From Paenibacillus alkaliterrae (GTDB lineage: Bacteria; Bacillota; Bacilli; Paenibacillales; Paenibacillaceae), in the NCBI RefSeq assembly GCF_021532375.1, contig NZ_JAKGAP010000026.1, positions 1 through 64,000 on the forward strand: a stretch of 64,000 nt of DNA, in the 5' to 3' direction. A model generated the notes under the pieces. It saw nothing but the letters and a program-made list of their open reading frames with translations, did no database searches and was not told the DNA's origin. Of the stretch, positions 15,815-27,561 are shown piece by piece. The translations under genes and the position numbers were made by a program. How positions within the stretch are numbered: the first letter of the stretch is position 1; each line of letters opens with the position of its first letter.

Positions 15815-18800
15815 TTAGTTCTTCAGCAGCACTGGCATAGAGCGCGAGGAGAAGTTAAGCGTTTCGAGCATGACGAGCAAAGCCCGAACGGTATCAAGCG
15901 ATGTCATACAAACAACGCCGTTCTCTACCGCTTCACGACGAATGCGGAAGCCGTCGCGCTCAGGAGTCTTGCCTTTTGTCAGCGTATTGACGACAAATTG
16001 CGCTTGCCCTTCCCGTACGAGATCGAGAATGTTCGGCGAGCCTTCGCTTAGCTTGTTCACCGTTGTGACGATTAAGCCGGCTTCCTCCAGCACCTTCGCC
16101 GTACCGCCTGTTGCAATGATTTTGTAACCGAGATTAAAGAAGCCGCGAAGCAATTCTGTCGCTTCTTCCTTGTCTTTGTCGGCTACCGTAGCAATAATGG
16201 CACCCGATGTCGGAATTTTCATTCCAGCGCCGATAAGACCTTTGTACAGCGCTTTTGCATATTGCACGTCGCGTCCCATAACCTCGCCGGTCGATTTCAT
16301 CTCAGGCGTCAGCGTCGGGTCAACGCGGCGCAGCTTCGCGAAGGAGAATACAGGCACCTTTACGGATACGTACTCATCTTCCGGCCACAGACCGTCCGTG
16401 TAGCCCAGTTCGGCAAGCTTCGTGCCCAGTATCGCCTTCGTAGCAAGGTTCGCCATTGGCAGGTTTGTTACTTTGCTCAAGAAAGGAACCGTACGCGACG
16501 AACGCGGATTCACTTCAATGACGTACACTTTATCTTGATGGATAACGAACTGGATGTTAACAAGCCCGATTACGTTCAGAGCTTTAGAAATGTTGATCGT
16601 AATGTCGACGATTTGCTGCTTGATCTCATCGGACAGCGATTGCGGCGGGTATACCGCGATCGAGTCGCCGGAGTGAACTCCTGCGCGTTCTACGTGCTCC
16701 ATGATACCCGGAATTAGAACGGTCTCGCCATCGCAAATCGCATCAACCTCTGCTTCTTTGCCAAGCATGTAGCGGTCGATCAAGACCGGATGCTCGGGAT
16801 TGATCTTCACAGCTACTTCCATATAGCTCAGAAGCTCTTCATCGGAATATACAATTTCCATTGCCCTGCCGCCAAGTACATATGATGGACGAACGAGCAC
16901 CGGATAGCCAAGTTTTTGAGCCGTCATTACCGCTTCATCAACCGAAATGACCGTTTTGCCTTCAGGCTGCGCAATGTTAAGGCTGCGAAGCAAAGCTTCG
17001 AATTTTTTGCGATCTTCCGCTGCATCGATGCTTTCAAGGCTGGATCCAAGAATGCGTACGCCAGCCTTCGAAAGCGGCGCTGCGAGGTTAATCGCGGTTT
17101 GGCCGCCGAATTGCACAATAACGCCGATCGGCTTCTCTTGCTCGATTACATTCATGACATCCTCGAAGAACAGCGGCTCGAAATATAGTCTGTCGGAAGT
17201 ACTGAAGTCAGTCGAAACCGTTTCCGGGTTGTTGTTGATGATGACGGCTTCGTAACCGGCTTTTTGAATCGCCCATACCGCATGTACCGTCGAGTAGTCA
17301 AACTCAATCCCCTGACCGATACGAATTGGGCCCGAGCCAAGCACGAGCACCTTTTGTTTGCTCGTTTCAATCACTTCATTCTCAACTTCGTATGTCGAAT
17401 AGTAATACGGTGTCGATGCTTCAAATTCAGCAGCGCAAGTGTCGACCATTTTGTATACAGGCTTTAGATTATGCTGCAAACGGAACGCGCGAACATCCGC
17501 TTCCGTCGTGTGGCTTCCGTTCGGGAAGCCCTCGCGGCGAATCTCGGCGATCGAACGGTCAGAGAAGCCTTTGCGCTTCGCTTCATAGAGCGTTTGTTGC
17601 GATAAAGTCGATTCGCTGCGAAGACGGTCCTCAAAAGCGACGATCAGTTGAATTTTATCTAGAAACCACCAGTCGATATTCGTAATATCCTGAATTTCTT
17701 GCAGCTTGTAGCCGCGGCGGAATGCTTCCGCAACTAAGAACATCCGCTCGTCGTCCGGCTTCTCAAGACGTGCGCGCAGGACAACATCCTCAAGCGAGGA
17801 AGCTTCCTTCAAGTGAAGGCGGTGCGCGCCGATTTCGAGCGAGCGTACCGCTTTATGAATCGATTCCTCGAACGTACGGCCAATTGCCATTACCTCGCCT
17901 GTCGCTTTCATTTGCGTACCGAGCTTACGGTTCGCATTGACGAATTTGTCGAAAGGCCAGCGCGGTATTTTCGATACGATGTAATCGAGCGTTGGTTCAA
18001 AGCAAGCGTAGGTTTGACCCGTAACCGGATTTACAAGCTCATCTAACGTATAGCCGATTGCAATTTTTGCCGCCATCTTTGCGATTGGGTAGCCCGTCGC
18101 TTTGGATGCAAGCGCCGAAGAACGGCTTACGCGAGGATTAACCTCAATGACATAATATTGGTAGCTCTGCGGATCGAGCGCGAACTGTACGTTACAGCCG
18201 CCTTCGATGTTCAGGGCGCGAATGATTTTGAGCGATGCCGAACGGAGCATTTGGTACTCGCGGTCGGACAACGTTTGGCTGGGCGCCACAACGATACTAT
18301 CGCCGGTATGTACGCCAACCGGATCGAAGTTTTCCATGTTGCACACGACAATACAATTATCGTTCGCATCGCGCATAACCTCGTATTCGACTTCCTTCAT
18401 GCCGGCGATCGATTTCTCGATCAAGCATTGGCCGATTGGGCTGTAACGAATGCCGGAAGCTACGATTTCACGAAGCTCCTCCTCGTTCGCGCATATACCG
18501 CCGCCTGTGCCGCCCAGTGTGTATGCTGGACGAACGATAATCGGGTAACCGATTTGGTTTGCGAAGTCTACGGCAGCCTCAACCGTCGTAACGATATCGC
18601 TGTCCGGTACCGGCTGCTCCAGCTCACGCATTAGCTCCCGGAACAAATCGCGGTCTTCCGCTTTTTCTATAGCCGTCAGCTGCGTACCCAGCAGCTTCAC
18701 GTTTTCGCGCTCAAGCACCCCTGCGCGCGCAAGCTCAACGGCCATATTAAGGCCGGTTTGGCCGCCGAGTGTCGGAAGCAAGCCGTCCGGACGTTCTTGA

Positions 18801-19036
18801 CGAATGATTTGTGATACGAATTCAAGGGTAATAGGTTCGATGTAGACCTTATCGGCCATGTTCGTGTCCGTCATAATCGTAGCCGGGTTGCTGTTAATAA
18901 GAACAACCTCATAGCCTTCTTCCTTCAGCGCTTGACAAGCCTGCGTTCCGGCATAATCGAATTCAGCCGCTTGTCCGATGACGATCGGACCGGACCCGAT
19001 TACGAGAATTTTTTTGAGTTCATTATTTTTGGGCAT
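15815..19036 (-). CDS. carB: Carbamoyl-phosphate synthase large subunit
   Basis: The 1073-residue synthetase, full length for the family, has two homologous ATP-grasp halves (about 1-400 and 550-930) that phosphorylate bicarbonate and carbamate, and a C-terminal MGS-like allosteric domain (about 935-1073). The start of each half shows a related motif, [12 protein letters not shown] and [12 protein letters not shown]. It forms carbamoyl phosphate with CarA for the pyrimidine pathway. Its ATG overlaps the carA stop by 14 bases. The downstream gap carries a palindrome instead of pyrK-pyrD. Confidence 0.97.
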   Translation of the reverse strand: MPKNNELKKILVIGSGPIVIGQAAEFDYAGTQACQALKEEGYEVVLINSNPATIMTDTNMADKVYIEPITLEFVSQIIRQERPDGLLPTLGGQTGLNMAVELARAGVLERENVKLLGTQLTAIEKAEDRDLFRELMRELEQPVPDSDIVTTVEAAVDFANQIGYPIIVRPAYTLGGTGGGICANEEELREIVASGIRYSPIGQCLIEKSIAGMKEVEYEVMRDANDNCIVVCNMENFDPVGVHTGDSIVVAPSQTLSDREYQMLRSASLKIIRALNIEGGCNVQFALDPQSYQYYVIEVNPRVSRSSALASKATGYPIAKMAAKIAIGYTLDELVNPVTGQTYACFEPTLDYIVSKIPRWPFDKFVNANRKLGTQMKATGEVMAIGRTFEESIHKAVRSLEIGAHRLHLKEASSLEDVVLRARLEKPDDERMFLVAEAFRRGYKLQEIQDITNIDWWFLDKIQLIVAFEDRLRSESTLSQQTLYEAKRKGFSDRSIAEIRREGFPNGSHTTEADVRAFRLQHNLKPVYKMVDTCAAEFEASTPYYYSTYEVENEVIETSKQKVLVLGSGPIRIGQGIEFDYSTVHAVWAIQKAGYEAVIINNNPETVSTDFSTSDRLYFEPLFFEDVMNVIEQEKPIGVIVQFGGQTAINLAAPLSKAGVRILGSSLESIDAAEDRKKFEALLRSLNIAQPEGKTVISVDEAVMTAQKLGYPVLVRPSYVLGGRAMEIVYSDEELLSYMEVAVKINPEHPVLIDRYMLGKEAEVDAICDGETVLIPGIMEHVERAGVHSGDSIAVYPPQSLSDEIKQQIVDITINISKALNVIGLVNIQFVIHQDKVYVIEVNPRSSRTVPFLSKVTNLPMANLATKAILGTKLAELGYTDGLWPEDEYVSVKVPVFSFAKLRRVDPTLTPEMKSTGEVMGRDVQYAKALYKGLIGAGMKIPTSGAIIATVADKDKEEATELLRGFFNLGYKIIATGGTAKVLEEAGLIVTTVNKLSEGSPNILDLVREGQAQFVVNTLTKGKTPERDGFRIRREAVENGVVCMTSLDTVRALLVMLETLNFSSRSMPVLLKN

Positions 19037-20168
19037 ATTGAAGCTCTCCTTTCAACGTCTCCGATAACACAGCTTGACGACGTTTTTGCGGGTTATTAAT
19101 CTTATGCGTACGGATCATTTGCAGGAACTCATCGAATAAGTAGCTCGAATCGAAAGGACCTGGAGCAGCCTCCGGGTGATATTGAACCGAAAAAGCCGGG
19201 AATGTTTTATGTTTTAGACCTTCAATCGTACGGTCGTTGTTATTAATGTGCGTTACTGTCAAAGCTGTATTAGCAACCGATTCCTCGAGCACAGTGTAGC
19301 CATGGTTTTGTGATGTAATGTAGCAACGATTAGATGCAAGCTCTTTAACCGGATGGTTACCGCCGCGGTGACCGAACTTCAGCTTCGTCGTATCCGCTCC
19401 GCAAGCCAGCGCGAACAGCTGATGGCCTAAGCAAATGCCGAAGATCGGGAATTCGCCGAGCAGCTCGGAAATCATTTTTACAGCGTAAGGAACGTCCTTC
19501 GGATCCCCAGGTCCGTTAGACAATTGAATGCCGTCCGGGGCCAGGCGACGAATCTCATCAGCCGTTGTGTTGTGCGGAACGACGACTACGTCACAGCCCC
19601 GTTTGGTAAGCTCGCGCAGAATACCGCTCTTTGCACCGAAATCTACAAGCACGATACGCTCCCCTTCTCCAGGACTCGAGAACAGGTTAGGCGTTGAGGT
19701 CCGAGCCACTTGATCGGTCATCAGTTTCGAGATGTTCAGACGTTCAGCAAGCTCCTCAACTCTTTCGTTGCCTGTTGTAATAAGACCTTTCATGGTGCCG
19801 TAATGACGAAGTTTCCGTGTCAGCATGCGCGTGTCGATTTCGCTAATGCCCGGAATGCCGTATTCTTTAAGCAATTGGCCAAGCGAATATTGCGCGCGCC
19901 AGTTGCTTGGCACCTCTTCATGACGTCGAACGACAAATCCGTGTATGAACGGGCGAATGGCTTCAAAGTCATCGCGCGTAATGCCGTAATTGCCAATAAG
20001 CGGGTATGTCATCGTAACGATCTGTCCGCAGTAGGACGGGTCTGACAGAACCTCTTGATAACCGGTAATTCCCGTATTAAATACAACTTCACCCATCAAT
20101 TGAGCTTCAGCGCCGAACGAAAGGCCTGTAAACAATGTACCGTCTTCCAATAATAATCTTGCTTGCAT
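19023..20168 (-). CDS. carA: Carbamoyl-phosphate synthase small (glutaminase) subunit
   Basis: The 381-residue protein has an N-terminal CarA domain and a class I glutamine amidotransferase domain with nucleophile Cys in [10 protein letters not shown] and the His-Glu pair in YHPEAAPGP. It supplies ammonia from glutamine to CarB. I take the ATG at 20168 (MQARLL) because GAGGAG lies just upstream; a codon 9 bases further upstream is less suited. Confidence 0.96.
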   Translation of the reverse strand: MQARLLLEDGTLFTGLSFGAEAQLMGEVVFNTGITGYQEVLSDPSYCGQIVTMTYPLIGNYGITRDDFEAIRPFIHGFVVRRHEEVPSNWRAQYSLGQLLKEYGIPGISEIDTRMLTRKLRHYGTMKGLITTGNERVEELAERLNISKLMTDQVARTSTPNLFSSPGEGERIVLVDFGAKSGILRELTKRGCDVVVVPHNTTADEIRRLAPDGIQLSNGPGDPKDVPYAVKMISELLGEFPIFGICLGHQLFALACGADTTKLKFGHRGGNHPVKELASNRCYITSQNHGYTVLEESVANTALTVTHINNNDRTIEGLKHKTFPAFSVQYHPEAAPGPFDSSYLFDEFLQMIRTHKINNPQKRRQAVLSETLKGELQYAQK

Positions 20169-20229
20169 CCGTATCACTCCTCAGGTGTTGATTATTCCCC
20201 ATCTATTGAATTAAGTAATTTAGCAGTCA

Positions 20230-21516
20230 CTATTCCGACCAGACAACGTTGCCCTCTACAATTGTCGCTACCGGCCAGCCGCTAAGCTTCCAGCCGCCGA
20301 ATGGCGTATTATTGCTCTTCGATGCAAAGGTGCTTGGATCAACCATACGCTCGCTCTTCAGGTCGACAATGGTAAGATCAGCTGGCGCTCCTTGCTCTAG
20401 CCGCCCCTCTGGAAGACGGAAGACGCGAGCAGGGTCTGTAGTCATACGCCGTAAAAGAAAGCCCAATGTCCATTGTCCGGTTTGCACAAACTTGGTGTAC
20501 AAGAGCGGGAAGGCCGTTTCGAAGCCTACGATTCCGAATGGAGCAAGCTGAACGCCGCGCGCTTTCTCCTCAGCGCTATGCGGTGCATGATCGGTTACGA
20601 CCATATCGATCGTTCCATCCTCAAGCCCTTCGACAACTGCTTGAACGTCGCGCGGCGTGCGGAGCGGCGGATTCATTTTCCAATTCGCATCATCCAGTCC
20701 GGGGATATCCTCGTCAGAAAGCAGCAGATGATGCGGGCAAACCTCAGCGGTTACGCGTACACCAATTTGCTTAGCGAGGCGGATAAGCCGAACCGATTGC
20801 TCCGTGCTGACATGGCACACATGATAGTGAACGCCCGTCGCTTCAGCAAGCAAAACATCTCTGCCTACATGAATCGCTTCCGATTCGTTCGGAATACCCT
20901 TCAAGACATGCTTGCGGGAAAACTCGCCCTCCGACGCCCAAGCGCCTTCAACCAAGGAGTCATCCTCGCAGTGCGCGATGATCGGCATATCCATTGATTT
21001 CGCCAACGTCATCGCATTCTTCATCATTTGAGCGTTCTGCACGCCAACTCCGTCGTCCGTAAAACCGATTGCTCCGGCTTCCTTCAAAGCGGCGAAGTCC
21101 GTCAGCTCGCGTCCAAGCTCGTTCTTGGTGATCGCTGCATAAGGAAGCACCTTCACGATGCCAACCTGCTGAGCCTTGTCTGTAATGTAGCGGACCGTTT
21201 CCGGCGTATCCGTTACCGGACGAGTATTCGGCATGCAAGCGATGGTTGTGAAGCCGCCCTTAGCCGCCGAGCGAGTGCCTGTAGCGATATCCTCTTTATA
21301 TTCAAACCCTGGGTCGCGCAAATGCACATGCATATCGATAAAGCCTGCAGATACCAGCTTTCCTTGCGCATCGATGACTTCCGCGCTGCCTGTGTCCGGC
21401 GCTTCGGCACCGTCAACGATGGTTTCGATTTTGCCGTTATCGATACGAATATGTTTAGCTTCCAGACTTCCCGAAGCATCATTCCATACATTAGCGTTAA
21501 TAATCCATAAAGACAT
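20230..21516 (-). CDS. pyrC: Dihydroorotase
   Basis: The 428-residue class I dihydroorotase has metal ligands HVHL in DMHVHLRDPG, HCED, HVCHVS, and the catalytic Asp in VVTDHAPHS. It closes carbamoyl aspartate to dihydroorotate. The 52-55 base gaps to neighbouring genes fit a single operon. RBS GGAGGGTG precedes ATG. Confidence 0.96.
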   Translation of the reverse strand: MSLWIINANVWNDASGSLEAKHIRIDNGKIETIVDGAEAPDTGSAEVIDAQGKLVSAGFIDMHVHLRDPGFEYKEDIATGTRSAAKGGFTTIACMPNTRPVTDTPETVRYITDKAQQVGIVKVLPYAAITKNELGRELTDFAALKEAGAIGFTDDGVGVQNAQMMKNAMTLAKSMDMPIIAHCEDDSLVEGAWASEGEFSRKHVLKGIPNESEAIHVGRDVLLAEATGVHYHVCHVSTEQSVRLIRLAKQIGVRVTAEVCPHHLLLSDEDIPGLDDANWKMNPPLRTPRDVQAVVEGLEDGTIDMVVTDHAPHSAEEKARGVQLAPFGIVGFETAFPLLYTKFVQTGQWTLGFLLRRMTTDPARVFRLPEGRLEQGAPADLTIVDLKSERMVDPSTFASKSNNTPFGGWKLSGWPVATIVEGNVVWSE

Positions 21517-21559
21517 TATTTGTTCACCCTCCGAATCTATTCCGTTTATGATAATTAGA

Positions 21560-23052
<1,493 letters not shown>

Positions 23053-23073
23053 TCATCGAACTGTCAGGTTGCG

Positions 23074-23245
23074 ACAAAAAAAGCTCCTTGCGTCATTCGC
23101 AAGGAGCTTGTGATCAGTCACGAAAAGATTAGGTGCACCTTTACAGCTTCCGTCTCAGAAAGCTGTTATAAAGGATGTCCTATTGCTTCTCTTCTATAGA
23201 CCTGTTATTCACGCTACCTTGCCAGCCTCTCGGGACTGAGTTAAA
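23074..23245 (-). promoter_or_regulatory. PyrR-controlled attenuator in the pyr leader
   Basis: On the minus strand the leader first carries CAGTCCCGAGAGGCTGGCAA (about 23219-23238), which matches the PyrR anti-antiterminator binding loop known from Bacillus. Next come pairing segments CCTTTACAGCTT/AAGCTGTTATAAAGG (23138-23175 region), a likely antiterminator. The end is a strong terminator, AAGCTCCTTGCG/CGCAAGGAGCTT (23081-23109) followed by T7. UMP-bound PyrR would release the terminator. Confidence 0.88.
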
Positions 23246-23267
23246 GGTACTGCTGTTTATCATAGGA

Positions 23268-23296
23268 ATTATCCCACGTTCGACAAAAGATGTCAA
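23268..23296 (-). promoter_or_regulatory. Sigma-A promoter of the pyr operon
   Basis: TTGACA (-35, complement of 23291-23296) and GATAAT (-10, complement of 23268-23273) have an ideal 17-base spacer and lie upstream of the PyrR-binding loop. Confidence 0.85.
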
Positions 23297-23369
23297 GCAA
23301 AAACGAATATTTCCGCTTGTACATAGTGTGGTTCAATTCCAATCAGCTATGCAAGGGCAGCGCTGGATA

Positions 23370-24605
23370 CTAAAGACTTAGTTTCCGGATCCGTTCAACC
23401 GCCTTTTCGGTATTCTCGCGGCTTCCGAAAGCGGTTAAGCGGAAATAGCCTTGTCCGCTTTGACCGAACCCTACGCCTGGAGTACCAACGATATTCGCTT
23501 CAGTCAGAAGCTTATCGAAGAAAGACCAAGAATCCATGCCGTTCGGTGTTTTGAGCCAGATGTAAGGAGCGTTCACGCCCCCAAACACTTCGAGCCCAAG
23601 TGAAGCAAGACCGTCACGGATAATCGCTGCATTGGTCATGTAATAGTCAACTAATGATTTGATTTGCTCTTTGCCTTCCGCCGAATAAATGGCAGCTGCG
23701 CCGCGTTGCGTTACGTAAGATACGCCATTGAATTTCGTAGTATGACGGCGATTCCACAGGTCATTAATCAAAACTTCATTGCCTGCTGCGTCTAAACCCT
23801 TCAACTCGCGGGGGACAACTGTATAAGCACAACGAACGCCTGTGAAACCAGCCGTTTTCGAGAAGCTGCGGAATTCGATGGCAACCTCGCGGGCACCCTC
23901 GATTTCATAAATGCTGTGCGGAACATCCTCTTCTTGGATAAACGCCTCATAAGCAGAATCGTACAAAATGATGCAGTTGTTCTTTTTCGCATAATCAACC
24001 CATACTTTAAGCTCTTCCTTTGTCAGCGTCATGCCAGTCGGATTGTTCGGGTAGCAAAGGTAGATGATATCAACCTTGCGGTCAGGCAAGCTTGGCTTGA
24101 AATCATTTTCGGCCGTGCACTCTAGATAAGCGATATTCTCATAGCGCTTCGTTTCCTGATTGTATTTGCCGGAGCGGCCAGCCATTACGTTCGTATCCAC
24201 ATAGACCGGGTACACGGGATCTTGAACGGCAACGATGCTGTTCTCGCTGAAAATTTCTTGAATATTGCCGACATCGCATTTCGAGCCGTCGCTTACGAAC
24301 ACTTCATTCGTAGCGATGTTGATGCCGCGAGCTTTATAATCATTTTCGATAATCGCGTTGATCAGGAAATCGTAGCCTTGCTCCGGACCATAACCGCGGA
24401 ATGAGCTTGGAGCGGCCAGCTCGTCAACCGCGCTGTGCATAGCCTTCAACACCGCATCCGGCAATCCGCGCGTAACGTCGCCGATTCCCAGGCTAATAAT
24501 TTCTGCGTTCGGGTTTTCTTGAATAAACTTTGTACGGCGCTTGGCAATTTCCGAAAACAAGTAGCTGCCTTGCAGCTCCAAATAATTTTGATTAATGGAA
24601 GTCAT
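23370..24605 (-). CDS. dapL: LL-diaminopimelate aminotransferase
   Basis: The 411-residue PLP enzyme of fold type I belongs to the DapL group, which converts tetrahydrodipicolinate directly to LL-diaminopimelate for lysine and peptidoglycan. The PLP lysine is in [10 protein letters not shown], the cofactor Asp/Tyr region in LYDSAYEAF, and the C-terminal Arg in [16 protein letters not shown] lies 6 bases before ATG. It stands alone upstream of the pyr promoter. DapL in place of the acetylase pathway is known in several Paenibacillaceae and plants, chlamydiae and cyanobacteria. Confidence 0.92.
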   Translation of the reverse strand: MTSINQNYLELQGSYLFSEIAKRRTKFIQENPNAEIISLGIGDVTRGLPDAVLKAMHSAVDELAAPSSFRGYGPEQGYDFLINAIIENDYKARGINIATNEVFVSDGSKCDVGNIQEIFSENSIVAVQDPVYPVYVDTNVMAGRSGKYNQETKRYENIAYLECTAENDFKPSLPDRKVDIIYLCYPNNPTGMTLTKEELKVWVDYAKKNNCIILYDSAYEAFIQEEDVPHSIYEIEGAREVAIEFRSFSKTAGFTGVRCAYTVVPRELKGLDAAGNEVLINDLWNRRHTTKFNGVSYVTQRGAAAIYSAEGKEQIKSLVDYYMTNAAIIRDGLASLGLEVFGGVNAPYIWLKTPNGMDSWSFFDKLLTEANIVGTPGVGFGQSGQGYFRLTAFGSRENTEKAVERIRKLSL

Positions 24606-24725
24606 TTGGTGTCACCTATCCTTATTTTATCATTAATTTCTGTTGTTAATGTTTAGAATAACTCACTTCTTGGCTCTAAATAATGAATAAAGTGGTGAAA
24701 AGTTTGCACTTTTACACGCCTGGGT

Positions 24726-25664
24726 TTACCTTATCCGCAAGCTGTTCAGAACATGCTCAAAGTCGGCCGGCAGCGGCACTTCAAATTGCAATCGTTCTCC
24801 GCTTCTCGGATGAGTAAAGCCAAGAACTGCGGCATGAAGGGCTTGTCCGTTTAAAGCGACTGTCTTGTTTCTTCCATAGACCGGATCTCCCGCAAGCGGA
24901 TGGCCGATATATTTCATATGCACGCGAATTTGATGGGTACGGCCTGTTTCCAGCTGCAATTCTACAATCGTATAGTCATCTAGACGCTCTAAAACGACAA
25001 AATGAGTAACGGCATGCCGGCTATTCCGGTCCGTTACCGTGAACAGCTTGCGGTCGTTCGCATCGCGGCCGATTGGCGCATCAATCGTCCCTTGGTCATG
25101 CGGGAGATTGCCGTGCACGAGCGCAATATATTTGCGCGTCACCGTATGGTCCTTTAATTGCTCGGCTAACGAAATATGCGCAAGATCGTTTTTGGCAGCC
25201 ATTAAGAGTCCCGTCGTATCTTTGTCGATACGATGAACGATCCCGGGACGAATCATTCCATTTATGCCGGAAAGATCCTTGCAGTGATGCATCAGCGCAT
25301 TGACTAATGTTCCGGATGAATGTCCCGGTGCCGGGTGTACGACCATGCCCCTCGGTTTATTAATGACAATGAGGTCAGAATCCTCATAGATGACCTCCAG
25401 CGGAATCGCTTCCGGAAGGATGGCTGCATCCGCGGGCTCCGGAATTTGCAGGACGATCCGATTGCCTTCGGCCACTTTATAGTTTGCTTTTCCTATTTTT
25501 CCATCAACCTCGACGGCGCCTGATTTTATCCAATCCTGTACCTGCGTGCGTGACACGGCTGCATCATCTATGCTGTCCGTGATGAACTTATCCAACCGTT
25601 CTCCGGATTGTTCCGCAAGGGCGATCCACTCCAAAGCTTCTTCATTATACGGGTTGCTGCTCAT
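24726..25664 (-). CDS. rluD: RluD-family 23S rRNA pseudouridine synthase
   Basis: The 312-residue RNA-modifying enzyme has an N-terminal S4 RNA-binding domain (about 20-80) and a RluA-type catalytic domain with the invariant Asp in HRIDKDTTGLL (about residue 147), plus INKPRGMVVHPAPG. It most likely converts uridines in helix 69 of 23S rRNA; the exact targets are inferred from the family (Bacillus YlyB). The ATG at 25664 overlaps the lspA coding end by 20 bases and has AAGGAA upstream; the reading from 25712 has no support. Confidence 0.93.
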   Translation of the reverse strand: MSSNPYNEEALEWIALAEQSGERLDKFITDSIDDAAVSRTQVQDWIKSGAVEVDGKIGKANYKVAEGNRIVLQIPEPADAAILPEAIPLEVIYEDSDLIVINKPRGMVVHPAPGHSSGTLVNALMHHCKDLSGINGMIRPGIVHRIDKDTTGLLMAAKNDLAHISLAEQLKDHTVTRKYIALVHGNLPHDQGTIDAPIGRDANDRKLFTVTDRNSRHAVTHFVVLERLDDYTIVELQLETGRTHQIRVHMKYIGHPLAGDPVYGRNKTVALNGQALHAAVLGFTHPRSGERLQFEVPLPADFEHVLNSLRIR

Positions 25665-26166
25665 GATTGTTAGGTTCCTTGTCCTCTCCGTTTTCCAAAC
25701 GTTTTTTTTCATCCTTCGCGGACAAAAGGGTGTCGATTAAAATTAGCGCTACTCCGCAGACGATAGCGGAATCAGCTACGTTAAATATCGGGAATTGATA
25801 GCTGCCGAAGTTGAATTGAAGAAAATCGACAACCTCGCCAAAGCGCGCTCGATCCAGAAAATTGCCAAGCGCTCCGCCTAGTACAAGGCCTAATCCAATC
25901 AAGAGCCATGGCTTGGCCGATTTGCGCACAGCCTGTATGTACCATATAATACCCGTTACGATAACGATCGTAATAATAATGAAAAACAAACGCTGATCCT
26001 GCAAAATGCCGAATGCCGCCCCGCGATTGCGATGCGATGTGATAAGAAAGAAGTTGCCGATAACACTAATCTGATCACCGATTTCGAGTTGTGTCGCAAT
26101 TATTTTCTTCGTTACATAATCAAGGACAAACACCAGCAATGCGACCCAATAATAATAAAAACGCAT
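25645..26166 (-). CDS. lspA: Lipoprotein signal peptidase II
   Basis: The 173-residue aspartic protease has four membrane helices and the catalytic Asp pair in GNFLDRARFGEVVDFL and FNVADSAIVCG. It removes signal peptides from diacylglyceryl prolipoproteins, including the several lipoproteins in this window. A short hydrophilic Glu/Lys/Asn-rich tail follows the last helix. RBS GGAGTGA precedes ATG. It is paired with rluD, as in Bacillus. Confidence 0.95.
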   Translation of the reverse strand: MRFYYYWVALLVFVLDYVTKKIIATQLEIGDQISVIGNFFLITSHRNRGAAFGILQDQRLFFIIITIVIVTGIIWYIQAVRKSAKPWLLIGLGLVLGGALGNFLDRARFGEVVDFLQFNFGSYQFPIFNVADSAIVCGVALILIDTLLSAKDEKKRLENGEDKEPNNHEQQPV

Positions 26167-26348
26167 CCGATCACTCCTAAGTTTTTGGTAAAGCAGTTAA
26201 GACTAAACCTTAATTGATTGTATCACATCGAGTTAAACGAGAGCCAGCGCGCAGCTGCTTGTTCTTCCATCGATGTCCATACTGAAATGCTCCTCTTCGG
26301 CAAAAGCTAATCAAGCAATGATTACTTCTTGAAAGGACGGTGCTCTGC

Positions 26349-27077
26349 ATGACAAGAATCACAAACGCACAGCAAGAGCTGCTCCGCGACAGACTGCTGG
26401 ACGAGCAGCATGAAATCGAACGCCGGCTCGCGGAAAACGAGCATTATGGACTTGCCAGCTCGCTTCGGGACGATACCGGCGAGCTGACCCCGATAGATAA
26501 TCACCCGGGGGATACAGGCACGGAACTTTATGAACGGGAGAAGGATGTGGCCCTGCTTGAGCAGGAGGATCTTCACCTGTCACGAATCGAAGCCGCTTTA
26601 CAAGCAATTGATGATGGCAGCTACGGCATTTGCAAAACCTGCGGCGAGACGATTCCGCTTGAACGGCTTGAAGCTGTACCCGATACGCTGTATTGTATAG
26701 AGCATGCGCCGCGTCAACAGCTTTCTCTGCGCAGACCGGTAGAAGAGCTTGTGCTTACTCCTCCCTTCGGCAGGACAAGCATGGATGAGCATGACAACTA
26801 CAACGGCTTTGACGGCGAGGATGCATGGCAAATCGTCGAGCAATGGGGAAATTCGGACTCCCCGGCAATGTCAGAAAACAGGGACGTGGCTGATTATGAG
26901 CATGTGGGTATCGAAGCTTATGAGAACAATGGCTTCGTTGAACCCCTTGAAAGCTTTCTTGCTACTGACATTACCGGCCGACACGTCTCCGTTATTCGTA
27001 ACCGTGAATACATGCATTATTTGCATAGCGGCGAGGGTGATCACGGTCTTGAGGACGACGAGCAACGTAATGATTAG
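26349..27077 (+). CDS. YteA-like sporulation protein, TraR/DksA zinc-finger family
   Basis: The 242-residue protein has an N-terminal coiled-coil region with NHPGDTGTELYER, as in the DksA/TraR family. Its zinc finger is CKTCG followed after 17 residues by CIEH, so the last ligand is His rather than the usual Cys. An acidic, poorly conserved C-terminal half (about 130-242) follows, typical of Bacillus YteA-like proteins. The ATG at 26349 is 11 bases after AAAGGA; a GTG at 26340 is too close. It is a plus-strand gene divergent from lspA. Function unknown; sporulation association is by family. Confidence 0.85.
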   Translation: MTRITNAQQELLRDRLLDEQHEIERRLAENEHYGLASSLRDDTGELTPIDNHPGDTGTELYEREKDVALLEQEDLHLSRIEAALQAIDDGSYGICKTCGETIPLERLEAVPDTLYCIEHAPRQQLSLRRPVEELVLTPPFGRTSMDEHDNYNGFDGEDAWQIVEQWGNSDSPAMSENRDVADYEHVGIEAYENNGFVEPLESFLATDITGRHVSVIRNREYMHYLHSGEGDHGLEDDEQRND

Positions 27078-27080
27078 TTA

Positions 27081-27419
27081 TTAAAACGTCTTCCCTTCAA
27101 GCTGAATTTGTACGATTCGTACAATGTCTGCAATATAATCGCCGATAATCGGCAGGTTTAAAGCACCTAATATCCGCAACACATAAAGAATCGTAGCCGC
27201 AAAAAAAGTAAAGCCAATCGCGATTCCGACGCCCCTTGCCGTACCGGCGAGCAAATTTCTCCAAATAAGCGTTCTCGGTCTGTTTAACAGATCTACGTAC
27301 TCGGCTATTTGTGTGCGTTCCATATCTGCGGCAATACCTTGGAGACGTTGATCAAGCTTGCTTAACGAAGTTTGCAGCTCGTTTAAATCCTTCGGCTTTT
27401 CCGGATTAATTATTTTCAT
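27081..27419 (-). CDS. DUF5665 membrane protein
   Basis: The 112-residue protein has an amphipathic N-terminal helical part (about 15-55) and a hydrophobic stretch (RGVGIAIGFTFFAATILYVL, about 62-81) followed by a second amphipathic segment. The DUF5665 family is small and found in Firmicutes; function unknown. ATG at 27419 is preferred because AAGGGG lies 9 bases upstream. Its stop is only 3 bases from that of the converging YteA-like gene. Confidence 0.8.
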   Translation of the reverse strand: MKIINPEKPKDLNELQTSLSKLDQRLQGIAADMERTQIAEYVDLLNRPRTLIWRNLLAGTARGVGIAIGFTFFAATILYVLRILGALNLPIIGDYIADIVRIVQIQLEGKTF

Positions 27420-27448
27420 ACGAGGCATCCCCTTTGCCAAACAATAAA

Positions 27449-27533
27449 ACGAGGCACTACCTTCGGACTCCTGCAGTCAAGCGGCAATGTCGCCGCTTGC
27501 TGCAAGCATCCGGAAGGCTGCCGCCTCGTTTTT
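27449..27533. terminator. Long nested hairpin downstream of ileS
   Basis: ACGAGGC (27449-27455) pairs with GCCTCGT (27523-27529), and inner segments CCTTCGGA/TCCGGAAGG, CTGCAG/CTGCA and CAAGCGGC/GCCGCTTG continue the pairing to an ATGT loop. T-runs flank both ends, so it could terminate ileS transcripts on the minus strand. At 85 bases it is far longer than a normal terminator and may be a dispersed palindromic element used as one. Confidence 0.65.
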
Positions 27534-27561
27534 CGCTTGTTATTTTCTTTATACTATATCC

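Noticed and set aside
24690-24720. Terminator after rluD
   Set aside because: The GTGAAAAGT/ACTTTTACAC pairing is weak, bulged and has no T-run, so I do not call it.
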